From NCBI GenBank assembly GCA_030065255.1, contig JASJCX010000001.1:1-64000 (forward strand): a stretch of DNA of 64,000 nt. Direction: 5' to 3'. The position numbers and the translations under genes are program-made. The notes beneath the pieces are model-generated. The model had not been told where the DNA came from. It saw only the letters and a program-made list of their open reading frames with translations, and made no database searches. Shown one piece after another: positions 8,387 to 17,471 of the stretch; the first letter of the stretch is position 1; each line of letters starts with the position of its first letter. Source of the stretch: Calothrix sp. MO_167.B42. Lineage in GTDB: Bacteria > Cyanobacteriota > Cyanobacteriia > Cyanobacteriales > Nostocaceae.

Positions 8387-8445
8387 TTTCATTTGTGCGT
8401 AGAAGAAAGACCTACACACAATTATTATTTCAACTGGACGTGATA

Positions 8446-8940
8446 TTAGCTGGGGATTATTTTACGTGTTGGCAAGAGATTATAACTAGCTAGATGCCCA
8501 TGGATTTCTAAAGGTTTATGGTTACACAAATCCTTAGCTAAATCTTGGATTTGTAGATTTTTTGGTAGTACAGGAATCACCTCTTGGCGAACAACACCTA
8601 AAATCTGTGGTTCAGCTACAAGCAATACTTGTTGAATATTTTGGCTTTGAGTGAAATTCAAAATTTCATGGGCAATCATCAGAGCAAAGCGGCGTTCAAA
8701 CTCTACCACGTGTCTTTCACGGTGATCGTTATAGGCATGAGCCTTACTTCCTAAACCTTGATTGCGTCCAGTTTTCACATTTGCCCACAGTTCCTTACCC
8801 TGTAGTTCCTGAATAGGATTCAATACACTTTTTTGTTCGAGTAGATTTGGACCAGACTCATATTCGGGAAATTGTGCCCATTCTAAAGTCAAGAACCTTG
8901 CTCTGCTTCTATCCATAACAGTAACCAGGATTTGATTCAT
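8446..8940 (-). CDS. Host-attachment (baeRF-like) family protein
   Basis: About 164 residues from the ATG at 8940, preceded by GAGGGGG seven bases upstream; the longer frame start lacks such a site. The opening MNQILVTVMDRSRARFLTLE and the segment VVEFERRFALMIAHEI fit the family annotated as 'required for attachment to host cells', related to release-factor-like baeRF domains. That name comes from a few plant-associated bacteria; the molecular role is unsettled. No signal peptide is present, so it is cytoplasmic. It stands alone between the small-RNA candidates and an unrelated gene. Confidence 0.65.
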   Translation of the reverse strand: MNQILVTVMDRSRARFLTLEWAQFPEYESGPNLLEQKSVLNPIQELQGKELWANVKTGRNQGLGSKAHAYNDHRERHVVEFERRFALMIAHEILNFTQSQNIQQVLLVAEPQILGVVRQEVIPVLPKNLQIQDLAKDLCNHKPLEIHGHLASYNLLPTRKIIPS

Positions 8941-9182
8941 CAGTTCACCCCCTCGTTTCCATTGGTGAATCAATAATCATTCGTAATGACTTTCTTCTAT
9001 TCTATCTTCACAAGTAGCAAAAAACTTGAGGAATTTGTGAGTAAATGAGGAAATGGCAATATTTGACTATAAAATTTAGCCAGAACCACAACAATAAATG
9101 TTGAAATTTGAGAAAATATTAGTATCTGGTTGCCAACTTAATACAGATTTATTTCTTTATTTTCAACGCTATGAATCAGTAA

Positions 9183-10256
9183 TTATTCCATTTCTTGAAT
9201 TTGCAAGCGGACAGAGCGATCGCTAGCATCACTTATTTGTAATTCCATCACCTCTCCACCTAGGGGTTCTACTGATTCGAGGAGCGATCGCAAATTAGGT
9301 GTACTGGCTCCAGTATCAACATATAACCTATCTGCTAAATTACTAATACGTTTCCAAGTCATGTATAATTTAGCAATCATCTGTTCCATTTGGGAAGCTT
9401 GATTGACTAAATCCGCAGCTACATTTAAGCAACCAACCCGTTGTGCTTCCATCAGAGCAGACTCAATATCTACCCTTTCTTTATCTAGGGCTTGCACCTG
9501 GGCTGAGGCTTTGAGATACTTAGCCAAGTTGCGGGCTTCTGTGGTCACTTGTTTGAGGGTATCCACATCCGGATTGACTTCCAATTCCCCCTGCAAGGAC
9601 TTTTGGTGGGACTCTGGCAGTTTTTCTAGCTCCTTGACTAACGGGGCAATATAACGGGTAGGAAGGGTATTATCAGCAGCTTTGGTTTTCACAGGTTCTG
9701 GTAACAAATCCGAAGTCATGGCCGTCCATTCATCATTGATTTGTCGCACTTCCCTTCTGGTAATGCGATCGCCTTTTTGAGCAGCTTCACTTACCATTAC
9801 TTGTACCTCCGGTACAGCCTTAGCGGTTTCCACGAAAGCCCGTTTACTGAAATTCTTAATGGCACTTGGTTGCAGCTTACCTTCTTCGAGTAAAGTATCC
9901 GCACTATTAGCCAATTGAATCCAACTATAAGCCTGACTTTTGCTAATTTCCCGCTCCTTCAACCAACCCAGAAAACCCGTACCCCGTCCATCACCTCCCA
10001 CCTTTTCCCGATCGCGCACAGCCCGTAAAATTCTACCCCGCCAGATTTCCGTTTGTAAATCAAAGCGATCGCATACTTGCCATGCAACATCCACTTGTTG
10101 CAGAAACTCCAGCTCCGGAATTTCTTCATCCTCTGGATCGGGTAACTCAAAATTTAAATCTGCTGGCTGTTGTAAGGCATCAGCTATTTCATTGATATTA
10201 TCAGTTGATTGCACGGCTGGGAAGGTATAAAGACGGACAGACAGGGATATTACCAC
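9183..10256 (-). CDS. Conserved cyanobacterial protein with a helix-turn-helix-like core
   Basis: 357 residues with a GTG start at 10256. The N-terminus is acidic (ELPDPEDEEIPELEFLQQ). Residues about 75-125 (IWRGRILRAVRDREK, FLGWLKEREISKSQAYSWIQLA) resemble the DUF3102/ParB-like pattern of a helical DNA-binding core. The remainder is long helix with probable coiled coil (VQALDKERVDIESALMEAQ). No membrane segment. A DNA-related role is only inferred from the helix-turn-helix-like stretch. The gene is monocistronic; a G-rich minisatellite lies upstream of its start. Confidence 0.55.
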   Translation of the reverse strand: MVISLSVRLYTFPAVQSTDNINEIADALQQPADLNFELPDPEDEEIPELEFLQQVDVAWQVCDRFDLQTEIWRGRILRAVRDREKVGGDGRGTGFLGWLKEREISKSQAYSWIQLANSADTLLEEGKLQPSAIKNFSKRAFVETAKAVPEVQVMVSEAAQKGDRITRREVRQINDEWTAMTSDLLPEPVKTKAADNTLPTRYIAPLVKELEKLPESHQKSLQGELEVNPDVDTLKQVTTEARNLAKYLKASAQVQALDKERVDIESALMEAQRVGCLNVAADLVNQASQMEQMIAKLYMTWKRISNLADRLYVDTGASTPNLRSLLESVEPLGGEVMELQISDASDRSVRLQIQEME

Positions 10257-10269
10257 ATAATCTTACCCG

Positions 10270-10322
10270 TGGGGAGTGTGGGGGGTGTGGGGAATGTGGG
10301 GAGTGTGGGGAGTGTGGGGAGA
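10270..10322. repeat. G-rich minisatellite (GGGGAGTGTG units)
   Basis: Five to six near-perfect 10-bp units run between two divergently oriented genes. The complementary CACACTCCCC type occurs at 36309-36386 and near 62730-62765. Confidence 0.85.
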
Positions 10323-10407
10323 ATAAAGAAGTTGTCAATCAGATTGATACAATATATGATGCAACCGATTGAAATCGATTAATTGTGAATTTAACGAGAG
10401 CAGGAAC

Positions 10408-10704
10408 ATGAGGGTTTGGATTACGTGTTTTGTGGTACTTTTTGTCTTGGTTCAACTGTTTGATTGGGTAAAACAAATTTCTTTGCCCCTACCCATTTGC
10501 ATTTTAGGTGGAGCCCTTTTAGCAGTTGCTTCTAATTACGAAAAAATGTTTGGCTCCTATGGTTTGAAGCAGAGTTTCCATGGAACCATAGAACCATCTA
10601 CCGAACAACTCAAGTTAGATTCACCACCCCTAACCTCTGCTTCTGTGACTTTAACTGGTTCCTCCATAGAGGATAATCCATTAGAATTGAAAGCCAAGGA
10701 ATAA
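10408..10704 (+). CDS. Small conserved membrane protein of unknown function
   Basis: 98 residues from the ATG at 10408, with purine-rich GAGAGCAGGA just upstream; the frame stays open further upstream but without a better start. Two hydrophobic stretches, MRVWITCFVVLFVLVQLFDW and ISLPLPICILGGALLAVASN, look like membrane helices, followed by a polar tail of about 50 residues. No family was recognised. It precedes an ACTCATT array and a convergent gene. Confidence 0.55.
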   Translation: MRVWITCFVVLFVLVQLFDWVKQISLPLPICILGGALLAVASNYEKMFGSYGLKQSFHGTIEPSTEQLKLDSPPLTSASVTLTGSSIEDNPLELKAKE

Positions 10705-10727
10705 CCAAATAATTATTAATTTTCTTG

Positions 10728-10784
10728 ACTCATTACTCATTACTCATTACTCATTACTCATTACTCATTACTCATTACTCATTA
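10728..10784. repeat. ACTCATT heptamer array
   Basis: About eight perfect ACTCATT units. The array runs directly into the stop codon (10784-10782) of the leftward gene that follows. Confidence 0.95.
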
Positions 10785-11360
10785 CTTGCCCATATTCCGC
10801 TTCATCTGTTCCAATTCAGCATCAGTTTCCCAACGGCGAAACTTTTCTTCCAAATCATCATAGCTACTGGCGTAACTACTAGTAGCATTTGACCAACCGG
10901 AAGTTTCTATCCGTTGTTGTTGAGCTTGGGCTTGGGCTCGTGCTGCTTGGGCTGCTGTAGCTTTAGCTTGCACTTCCTGTCGTCGCACTTGGATTTTTCG
11001 TAATAATTCCTGGGCTTGAGCAATACGTTCTTTCAAGCCTTGCATATGTCCCCACAGGGTATTTCCTTGACGCAGGAGTGCGGCTTCCCTCTCCTGTGCC
11101 GCAGCAGCTAAATCTGGACGATTGGCATTTTTTGCCTTTTGTACCCGGATATGCCATCTTTGGATTTCCTGGGCTGTGGAAAGAATTTCATCTTGAGCTC
11201 GCACTTCTTGTACTTTCAAATCTGCAATCAGCTTTAAAGTATCTTCTTCCTGCTCCGCCAGCTGCTCCAACAGTGCTTCTAATTCTAAATGAGGATTATT
11301 ACGCAGAAACTCTTCTAAACGGTTTTCGAGAAACCGACTCAAATCATCAAATAAACCCAC
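10782..11360 (-). CDS. TIGR04376-type coiled-coil protein (PspA/Vipp1-like)
   Basis: 192 residues from a GTG at 11360, chosen because GGAG lies eight bases upstream and the protein then begins V/M-GLFDDLSRFLENR, the usual start of this cyanobacterial family; the ATG at 11390 adds ten atypical residues. Residues about 30-150 are strongly charged helix (EEDTLKLIADLKVQEV, EREAALLRQGNTLWGHM, RRQEVQAKATAAQAARAQAQ) typical of a long coiled coil. The fold resembles PspA/Vipp1 helices, so a membrane-associated scaffold is possible. The stop codon lies inside the ACTCATT array. Confidence 0.7.
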   Translation of the reverse strand: MGLFDDLSRFLENRLEEFLRNNPHLELEALLEQLAEQEEDTLKLIADLKVQEVRAQDEILSTAQEIQRWHIRVQKAKNANRPDLAAAAQEREAALLRQGNTLWGHMQGLKERIAQAQELLRKIQVRRQEVQAKATAAQAARAQAQAQQQRIETSGWSNATSSYASSYDDLEEKFRRWETDAELEQMKRNMGK

Positions 11361-11439
11361 AATACCAACTCCACAGATCAAGTATCTCACTTCACTTTAG
11401 CAAGTTAATTTTACCCCCTACTAGTAGTTCATCGCATTA

Positions 11440-11535
11440 GTTATGAGGGGCGACAGATCCCCGACTTCTCAAAGAAGTCAGGGATCTAAACACTCTCAAA
11501 GAAGTCGGGGATCGCTCACACCGCGAGAGGATCTA
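11440..11535. repeat. Interspersed palindromic repeat with 33-bp core
   Basis: AGATCCCCGACTTCT and its inverted partner AGAAGTC-GGGATCT form a hairpin at 11455-11487, followed by a second half-copy (CAAAGAAGTCGGGGATC) at about 11496-11512. The flanks GAGGGGCGAC and ACCGCGAG are shared with the copy at 38052-38120. A third core copy lies at 41558-41590. The rest of 11391-11779 shows no gene. Confidence 0.8.
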
Positions 11536-11779
11536 AATTCCCACAACTCATCAAAATTAATGTGGTGGAACAGTAAATGCAAAATAAGAGAAGAGACAAA
11601 TTATCTTGTGCTCCACCTAGAACACCGATTCAGTATTCATAATTTAATCCAATTCAATCCAATTCAATCCAATTCATGAATTTCACCATCTCTCAAACAT
11701 CGGATTCCCGTTAGCTGTTAATGGGGGAAAAATGGTTTTTGGCATTAGTGAATCGGTGTTCTAGAATGAAGGTTTAAAT

Positions 11780-11843
11780 CTACGTTTCTAACTGCTGTAG
11801 TAGTTGCTCAATCTCGTCTGCGGCTTCTGCAAGGGCTGCTTTT
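11780..11843 (-). pseudogene. C-terminal remnant of a regulatory-tail protein
   Basis: About 20 codons, KAALAEAADEIEQLLQQLET followed by a stop, sit directly downstream of the DUF1254 gene in another frame. The pattern EIxQLLQQLE recurs in tails of cyanobacterial multidomain proteins. The upstream part is missing and replaced by the DUF1254 gene, so this is inferred to be a relic. Confidence 0.35.
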
Positions 11844-13394
11844 CTAGGAGTGGACAACAACTAGAGTCGCACCAGGTTCAGCCACTAGTTCAATCTCTCC
11901 AGGCCGCCAGGTTTGATCGAACCACTCCTCCCCTGGTCCATAAAGCCGGAGTATGGCAAACCATCCCTTGCCTGGGACAGTTTGGATCCAGTTATTTTCT
12001 AACCCCTCTGGACAATCAGGTCCAAAGAACAGGTCGATCGGTTTACTCCCATCGAACCCGGCCTTCTCGCTATTCTTACTGGGAAATTCCTGATCGGTTT
12101 GTAGTTGGGAACGGGTCTGTGGATCGTATACAACAACCGACCAAAAATCTTGAGCTGGGGGGTTGGCGGGAATCGTAAGTTTGTAGTACTTGTCACCGTC
12201 CAGATAGTCCCCATTACTATCAGTGTAATTGGCAGCATACTGGGAACCTACGCCAACATTCTTTTCCACCATCGCAGGAGTATTCACGGTAGCCGTGTAG
12301 AAGAATAGAGTGCGGGCATCCAGAAAGCGACCTCCAAGACCTCCATCCTTCAGCCATCTGTAGTCTCCACCAACGAAACCGTTACACCAGCCACTTTCTT
12401 CTCCATAGAAACGGGCTCCTTCAATCCGGGGGCGCAGCCAGGTAGCCCTCGCTGTCGCATTGCCAACGGCAACAGCGTCCGTCAGTATTCCTTTCAGGCG
12501 CGGACTTGGCTCAAATGCCTCATCTTTCTGAATTCCAATCGCAGCAAAGAGCCCTCTCAATTCCGGATCCAGCATTGATATTGGTTCACGCTGGATGACA
12601 ATGTTTAATTCTTCGTAAAACTCGAAGTTATTGGCATGAATGGTATTGAATACTTCCTTAGATCCGTTGATAAACTCCATCGCCGGTGGATTTTCTGCTT
12701 GGGACTGCGGATAAATATTCAGGCTATTCCTAAACATGTTGGATGAAGTATCCGGTTTGCCGTCAACCAGGAAACCACGAAGGAAAAGCAAATTAATGTA
12801 ACTGGTGGATTGGGATATAAAAACTTCCTGGATTTTTCCGCCAATTTCGACCTCTACTGACTCGTCTCCTTCTGTCGGCTCAAGCTCACCTTCATAGTCA
12901 GGGGGTAGAATCATGTACATACCCCCGTTCCCCTTATCTGGTCCAGGAGACCCCATATCCACAACAAAACGAAAGAAGGCATCATTGACCGTGCCAGGGC
13001 CACATCCCGGCGGAATCTCTACGATTATTGGTCCTTCTCTCAGGTCTAAGATCACCATGGCATAAACTGTATCAGTGTTGCATGTCAGGAAGAGTGGGTT
13101 AGAATCCATTAATTCGTCAAAGATCATACACTGATTGAATTTCTCCACCCCCATTTCGGCCATCCCAAGGCGGATTCCTTCCAGGGATGTAGCTGGAATA
13201 CCATTAAGGAAGGTTTCTACTCCTCGCAGGAAATCAAGGTTGTCGAACACCATGGATACGGTTGTGTCGTCCGGCATACCATCGAAAAATGTCAGCGTCC
13301 CAATCCGGGTGTTGACGATATCCGGAGTCATGATTTTCTCCGGAATCGGGTTATTATATCCAGGAGTGACCTGGTCTTGAGAATTTTTCTTCAT
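11844..13394 (-). CDS. DUF1254/DUF1214 protein
   Basis: 516 residues, ATG at 13394. The N-terminal half (TRIGTLTFFDGMPDDTTVSMVFDNLDFLRGVETF, NPLFLTCNTDTVYAMVILDL) fits DUF1254. The C-terminal half (YKLTIPANPPAQDFWSVVVYDPQTRS, NWIQTVPGKGWFAILRLYGP) fits DUF1214. The pair usually occurs together, often with an export signal; none is visible here. The biochemical role is unknown. Its codon use looks more GC-rich than its neighbours, and it abuts a gene relic (11780-11843), which together suggest acquisition by transfer. Single gene, no evident operon. Confidence 0.85.
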   Translation of the reverse strand: MKKNSQDQVTPGYNNPIPEKIMTPDIVNTRIGTLTFFDGMPDDTTVSMVFDNLDFLRGVETFLNGIPATSLEGIRLGMAEMGVEKFNQCMIFDELMDSNPLFLTCNTDTVYAMVILDLREGPIIVEIPPGCGPGTVNDAFFRFVVDMGSPGPDKGNGGMYMILPPDYEGELEPTEGDESVEVEIGGKIQEVFISQSTSYINLLFLRGFLVDGKPDTSSNMFRNSLNIYPQSQAENPPAMEFINGSKEVFNTIHANNFEFYEELNIVIQREPISMLDPELRGLFAAIGIQKDEAFEPSPRLKGILTDAVAVGNATARATWLRPRIEGARFYGEESGWCNGFVGGDYRWLKDGGLGGRFLDARTLFFYTATVNTPAMVEKNVGVGSQYAANYTDSNGDYLDGDKYYKLTIPANPPAQDFWSVVVYDPQTRSQLQTDQEFPSKNSEKAGFDGSKPIDLFFGPDCPEGLENNWIQTVPGKGWFAILRLYGPGEEWFDQTWRPGEIELVAEPGATLVVVHS

Positions 13395-14031
13395 CTTGGC
13401 AATTGATAGAAATTACTTAGTACAAAATTTAATAAATTCGTAACTAATTTCATCTCCTTCTAGTAAGAATTACAGGTATTCTACAGTGCTACGAACTTGT
13501 GCAAAAGTGTACTTAGAAAAACGTAAAACTACGCATTGCATTCGATAACTCATATAAAAAATGAGTTAGGTTAAGAGTTTGTCACAATTGTTGCCACATA
13601 TAACGTATATACGTAGTGCTATAGATTAGCAATTGGCAATCATGTTAGTTGGGATAGTGCGATGGCACAAAGTGCCCGCCATAGGCGATCGCTTACTTCC
13701 AGGTTTACCCAAGACCCATATATTAAATAAGTAAAGCTGATGATGATTTATTTCTTGTACAGTAAGTATTACAGAATATTTTGAGGTAGAACAGAGAAGC
13801 GATCGCAAAACAACGGACTTTAAAAATCTAATTCCCAATTTATACCCAAGATATTGTGTGGCAACGAAAATAGGAAGCCAACTCATCCCTTATTTTGCGA
13901 AATGGACTATAAACAAAATAAGGGTTCAATTTTTTTCACCTTATTTCACGGTACTAAAATAAGACTTCCATTTATCTGGTTTTCAGCAATAGTTACGGTG
14001 TAAAAATAATGGGTGTTATACACTTGTATAG
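13395..14031. other. Intergenic region with part of a GCGATGGCAC repeat
   Basis: No gene is supported. At about 13659-13680 GCGATGGCACAAAGTGCCCGC matches the left arm of the palindrome at 15209-15258. The short leftward frame across 13626-13886 shows no recognisable protein and is largely made from this repeat. Confidence 0.4.
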
Positions 14032-14976
14032 TTAACTATTTGTTGACAACCAGGTTACTAAATCATCCAAACTAGAAAAATCTAATTGGGCATCTGCCAA
14101 TGCTTCGAGTTGGGGAATAGATAAACTAGCGATTTTCTGCTCATTATCAGGAGTAATTTCACCAAACCGTCGCTTGAGTAAACGTAGTAGTAAGTTTTTT
14201 TCTCCTTCTTGTCGCCCCGTTTGTAGTCCTGCTTGTAGACCTTCTTGTAGCCCTGCTTGTAGACCTTCTTTTCGCCATTCTTCTCGTTGTTTGAGATAAG
14301 CTGGTGATAAGTTCATAAGTAACTCCCTATCCTCATCATTTACATTATCTTGCATTTCTAAATTCCTACGCCAAGAAGCCAAAATATCTAGCAATTGATT
14401 CCATCTAGGACTTTGTGATGATAGTTGAGCTAACTGTTCTACTGCCTGTTTTTGCGTCCTTCCTTTCCCCAAAACTCTCAACCACAGAGTATCTTCAACT
14501 ACAGGTAATTGATTGATGACTATAATTGCTCCTCTCAATAATTCTGGCAGAAAATAAACCCCCTGACCCCAATTTCCTGACTCTTGAGTTTTCGCCCCAA
14601 ACCCATCGAGCATTCTCACAGAACAAGAAGGAGTCAAAATCCATAAACGGGGCAATTGTGCCTCTGATAAAGTCTGTTTCTCCCGTTTGGCTTGTCGTAA
14701 TAAATCTCCATGAACTACATACAACTTTAATAAACAACTCCTGATTCCCACTTCACTGGGAGAATTACGAAATGGTTCAAATAAACAACTAGTGACAGCC
14801 ATTTTCCCCAATAAACCCAATTGTGAGGTATCAGATATGGATGTATTAGGGACAAACCAAACATCTATCTCACGAACTTCGCTTTTAACATCTTTGCTAG
14901 TTTCTACCTGACCATACGAGGTTAACAACTCCTGCAAATATTCCTTGGCAAATTGGTCATGGGGTTTTCGAGTCAT
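14032..14976 (-). CDS. Rpn-like/DUF4351 protein (PD-(D/E)XK nuclease-related)
   Basis: About 314 residues from the ATG at 14976 (MTRKPHDQFAKEYLQELL), the usual start of this family; the longer frame adds 28 atypical residues. The N-terminal part contains EVREIDVWFVP, like the acidic strand of PD-(D/E)XK nuclease relatives. Residues about 230-260 carry tandem EGLQAGLQ repeats. The last 60 (LLLRLLKRRFGEI, LSIPQLEALADAQLDFSSLDDLVTWL) are DUF4351. Such proteins are abundant and variable in cyanobacteria; Rpn relatives promote recombination, but activity here is unproven. The gene stands alone, next to a decayed tRNA. Confidence 0.75.
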   Translation of the reverse strand: MTRKPHDQFAKEYLQELLTSYGQVETSKDVKSEVREIDVWFVPNTSISDTSQLGLLGKMAVTSCLFEPFRNSPSEVGIRSCLLKLYVVHGDLLRQAKREKQTLSEAQLPRLWILTPSCSVRMLDGFGAKTQESGNWGQGVYFLPELLRGAIIVINQLPVVEDTLWLRVLGKGRTQKQAVEQLAQLSSQSPRWNQLLDILASWRRNLEMQDNVNDEDRELLMNLSPAYLKQREEWRKEGLQAGLQEGLQAGLQTGRQEGEKNLLLRLLKRRFGEITPDNEQKIASLSIPQLEALADAQLDFSSLDDLVTWLSTNS

Positions 14977-15062
14977 GAGATGTTCAATAAAAGCATTTTT
15001 GATGTGTACGGTAATTTGTATTTTTTCATATGCGGGGAATAATAGGGAATAATATTTCAACG

Positions 15063-15135
15063 AATCGGATATAACTTTGTGATGAGCATAGGTCTGAAAA
15101 TCCTCGTGTCACGAGTTCAAGTCTTGTGACTGGCA
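15063..15135 (+). pseudogene. Decayed tRNA-Phe (GAA)
   Basis: The 73-nt stretch has the length of a cyanobacterial/plastid tRNA-Phe and aligns with it from memory. Preserved parts are GAGCA before the anticodon arm, CTGAAAATCCTCGTGTCAC around the GAA anticodon, and a T-arm with loop TTCAAGT. The 5' acceptor strand (AATCGGA) no longer pairs with the 3' strand (GACTGGC), the D-arm is eroded, and the anticodon stem is broken on its 5' side. It is therefore a pseudo-tRNA, not a functional gene. Confidence 0.6.
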
Positions 15136-15208
15136 TCCAGACGCTGCAATGGTTTGAGCGATTGTATCTTTTATAACCTCCCACACATGGTAAATAAGGG
15201 TTCCAATT

Positions 15209-15258
15209 GCGATGGCACAAAGTGCCCGCGCTTTTGCGATGGCACTTTGTGCCATCGC
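15209..15258. repeat. Palindromic repeat GCGATGGCAC...GTGCCATCGC
   Basis: GCGATGGCACAAAGTGCC (15209-15226) and its exact inverse (15241-15258) form an 18-bp stem with a 14-nt loop. A half-copy lies near 13659. The remaining interval 15259-15624 between the tRNA relic and apt shows no supported gene. Confidence 0.85.
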
Positions 15259-15624
15259 ACCATTGACCAACGGAAGATTTAATTATTTGAGTAGAATTTG
15301 AGTACAGCTTGGTTGGACAAATGAAGCTCAACAAGCTGTAAATCAGATTAAATGAGTAGTAAATGAGTATTATTTACCCGTTGAAAGGACAAAAATCTCT
15401 TTGATAGGTTCGATTCGTGCATCCCCCATAATGGTATGCAATCGCTGCAAAATTGAGCGGGAGAAGCCAACCACTATCAGCTTCCCCGCTGTTTGAGTAT
15501 GCTTGATTGGGGATTATAGTGTAGGATTTCTCAGGTATACACCTGCAATTGATCCATAATTCATAAAATTGGATTAACACTCAAAAGTTGTTACCACTCA
15601 AACTCATTCATTCCCTGCTTGTTT

Positions 15625-16143
15625 ATGGATTTAAAGTCTCTAATTCGTGACGTTCCAGATTTCCCCAAACCTGGCATTCTGTTCCGCGACATTACCACTT
15701 TACTACGAGATCCCGATGGACTACGCCATACCATTGACTCATTCACGCAAAAATTTGTTGATGCAGGTATTACAGCTGATTATATTGTAGGAATGGAATC
15801 CCGGGGTTTTCTTTTTGGCACTCCCTTGGCTTATCAAATGAAAGCAGGCTTTGTCCCTGTACGCAAACCTGGTAAATTGCCATCAGCAATCCACTCCATT
15901 GAATATGAATTAGAATATGGCACAGATTGTTTAGAAATACATCAGGATGCCTTACAACCAGGAAATAAGGTACTGATTGTAGATGATTTGATTGCTACAG
16001 GAGGAACAGCAAGTGCTACCGCCAAATTAGTCAACAAAATTGGCTGCGATTTAGTGGGATTTGGGTTTATCATCGAGCTACAAGATTTACAAGGACGTAA
16101 AAATCTACCAGATGTACCAATTATGACCCTCATGGAATATTAA
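15625..16143 (+). CDS. apt: Adenine phosphoribosyltransferase
   Basis: 172 residues from the ATG at 15625; a TTG two codons upstream is less likely and the length then fits the family. It converts adenine and PRPP to AMP in purine salvage, in the cytoplasm. The family signature is complete: [16 protein letters not shown] near the N-terminus, ESRGFLFG, and the PRPP-binding loop [14 protein letters not shown] at about residues 116-129. It stands alone, followed by a degenerate tandem repeat and then the ABC permease. Housekeeping gene with nothing unusual. Confidence 0.95.
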   Translation: MDLKSLIRDVPDFPKPGILFRDITTLLRDPDGLRHTIDSFTQKFVDAGITADYIVGMESRGFLFGTPLAYQMKAGFVPVRKPGKLPSAIHSIEYELEYGTDCLEIHQDALQPGNKVLIVDDLIATGGTASATAKLVNKIGCDLVGFGFIIELQDLQGRKNLPDVPIMTLMEY

Positions 16144-16214
16144 TTAGCGATCGTTAAAACAAACCACAGAACCGACACCTAATAAATTTCCAGATTGCAC
16201 GGAGCAGTTTAACC

Positions 16215-16335
16215 TGTGTAGCTTATATAGTTTACGTAGCCTATATAGTTTATGTAGCTTATATAATCCGTGCAACTCAAATAACTTACGTAGCTTATAC
16301 AATCCGTGTAATCCGTGTAATCCGTATAATCTGTG
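16215..16335. repeat. Degenerate short-period tandem repeat (GTAGCTTATATA/ATCCGTGTA)
   Basis: Variants of GTAGCTTATATAGTTTAC followed by three ATCCGTGTA-like 9-bp units fill the gap between apt and the ABC permease. The 9-bp periodicity makes a spurious leftward frame rich in Leu-Tyr-Lys. Confidence 0.8.
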
Positions 16336-16337
16336 AT

Positions 16338-17390
16338 ATGCATACAACATCAAATTCATCTTCTTGGGACACAGCTAAAGACAAATTTTTGCAGATAATT
16401 ACCAGTGAAACCTCCCTTTACATTATTAAGAGAGTTTCCCAAGCTTTGTTAACCTTATTTTTAGCATCAGCACTATCCTTTGTAATTATTCAACTTGCTC
16501 CCGGGGATTATGTGGATACCCTTAGACAAAACCCGAAAATCTCCCCAGAAAGAATAGAGGAACTCAAACAACAATTTGGGTTAGATAAATCTTGGTTTGA
16601 ACAATATTTTCTGTGGCTCAAGAGGATATTTACCAGGGGTGATTTTGGTACAAGTTTTATTTACCAACGTTCAGTAGCTTCAATGATTGGTGAGCGAGTA
16701 CCCGCCACCCTATTATTAGCCATCGCATCCTTATTTTTCACCTGGGCGATTGCAATCCCCCTAGGTATTATTGCTGCTGTCCAACAAAATAAATTAACTG
16801 ACCGAATTTTCCAAGTTATTAGCTACGCTGGCCAAGGCTTTCCCAGTTTTATCACTGCCCTATTATTGCTGATTTTTGCCCAAATTACTACCCCCCTCTT
16901 CCCCGTTGGCGGTATGACTAGCATTAACCATGCGGATTTATCTAACCTGGGGAAAATACTGGATATTGGCTGGCATATGATCTTACCCACAGTGGCTTTG
17001 AGTATCACCAGCTTTGCGGGTTTACAACGCATCACCCGTGGTGAAATGTTGGATGTATTGCGTCAAGACTATATCCAAACGGCAAGGGCCAAAGGATTAC
17101 CAGAAAACCGAGTCATCTATGTTCATGCCCTACGTAATGCCATTAACCCCCTAATTACCTTGTTGGGTTTTGAGTTATCTGGCTTATTAAGTGGTGCTTT
17201 TATTGCGGAATTTTTCTTCAACTGGCCAGGTTTAGGTAGATTAACCTTACAAGCTGTACAGGCACAGGATTTATACTTGTTAATGGCAAGTTTGGTTATG
17301 GGTGCGGTATTATTAATTACAGGCAATTTAATTGCAGATTTATTATTGAAAGTTGCCGATCCCCGTATCCGTCTGGAAAACTTAAATTAA
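16338..17390 (+). CDS. ABC transporter permease, peptide/nickel (DppB) type
   Basis: 350 residues, ATG at 16338. An N-terminal membrane helix (ALLTLFLASALSFVIIQLAPGD) is followed by the family's periplasmic segment (ISPERIEELKQQFGLDKSWFEQYFLWL, GDFGTSF) and five further helices. The cytoplasmic EAA-type loop, DYIQTARAKGLPENRVIYVHALRNAI, is the contact with the ATPase. It is one half of an inner-membrane channel importing peptides or similar solutes. No binding protein, second permease or ATPase is adjacent, so the rest of the transporter is encoded elsewhere, which is common in cyanobacteria. Confidence 0.9.
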   Translation: MHTTSNSSSWDTAKDKFLQIITSETSLYIIKRVSQALLTLFLASALSFVIIQLAPGDYVDTLRQNPKISPERIEELKQQFGLDKSWFEQYFLWLKRIFTRGDFGTSFIYQRSVASMIGERVPATLLLAIASLFFTWAIAIPLGIIAAVQQNKLTDRIFQVISYAGQGFPSFITALLLLIFAQITTPLFPVGGMTSINHADLSNLGKILDIGWHMILPTVALSITSFAGLQRITRGEMLDVLRQDYIQTARAKGLPENRVIYVHALRNAINPLITLLGFELSGLLSGAFIAEFFFNWPGLGRLTLQAVQAQDLYLLMASLVMGAVLLITGNLIADLLLKVADPRIRLENLN

Positions 17391-17471
17391 TCAAACACTG
17401 TTGGATTAGAGGCGAGCCAAAAGTTGTTATAAATCTTCTTGACTCCCCTACTTCCTTACTCTTAACTCATC

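Noticed and set aside
8023..8493. 156-residue rightward frame with a hydrophobic stretch
   Set aside because: It overlaps the 3' half of neither neighbour sensibly, crosses two strong terminators and begins inside the TetR gene; more likely non-coding.
13626..13886. 86-residue leftward frame
   Set aside because: Contains the peptide form of the GCGATGGCAC repeat and no recognisable domain.
15026..15334. 102-residue leftward frame including TRLELVTRGFS
   Set aside because: That peptide is what the antisense of a tRNA-Phe-like sequence encodes; the frame is a by-product of the tRNA relic.
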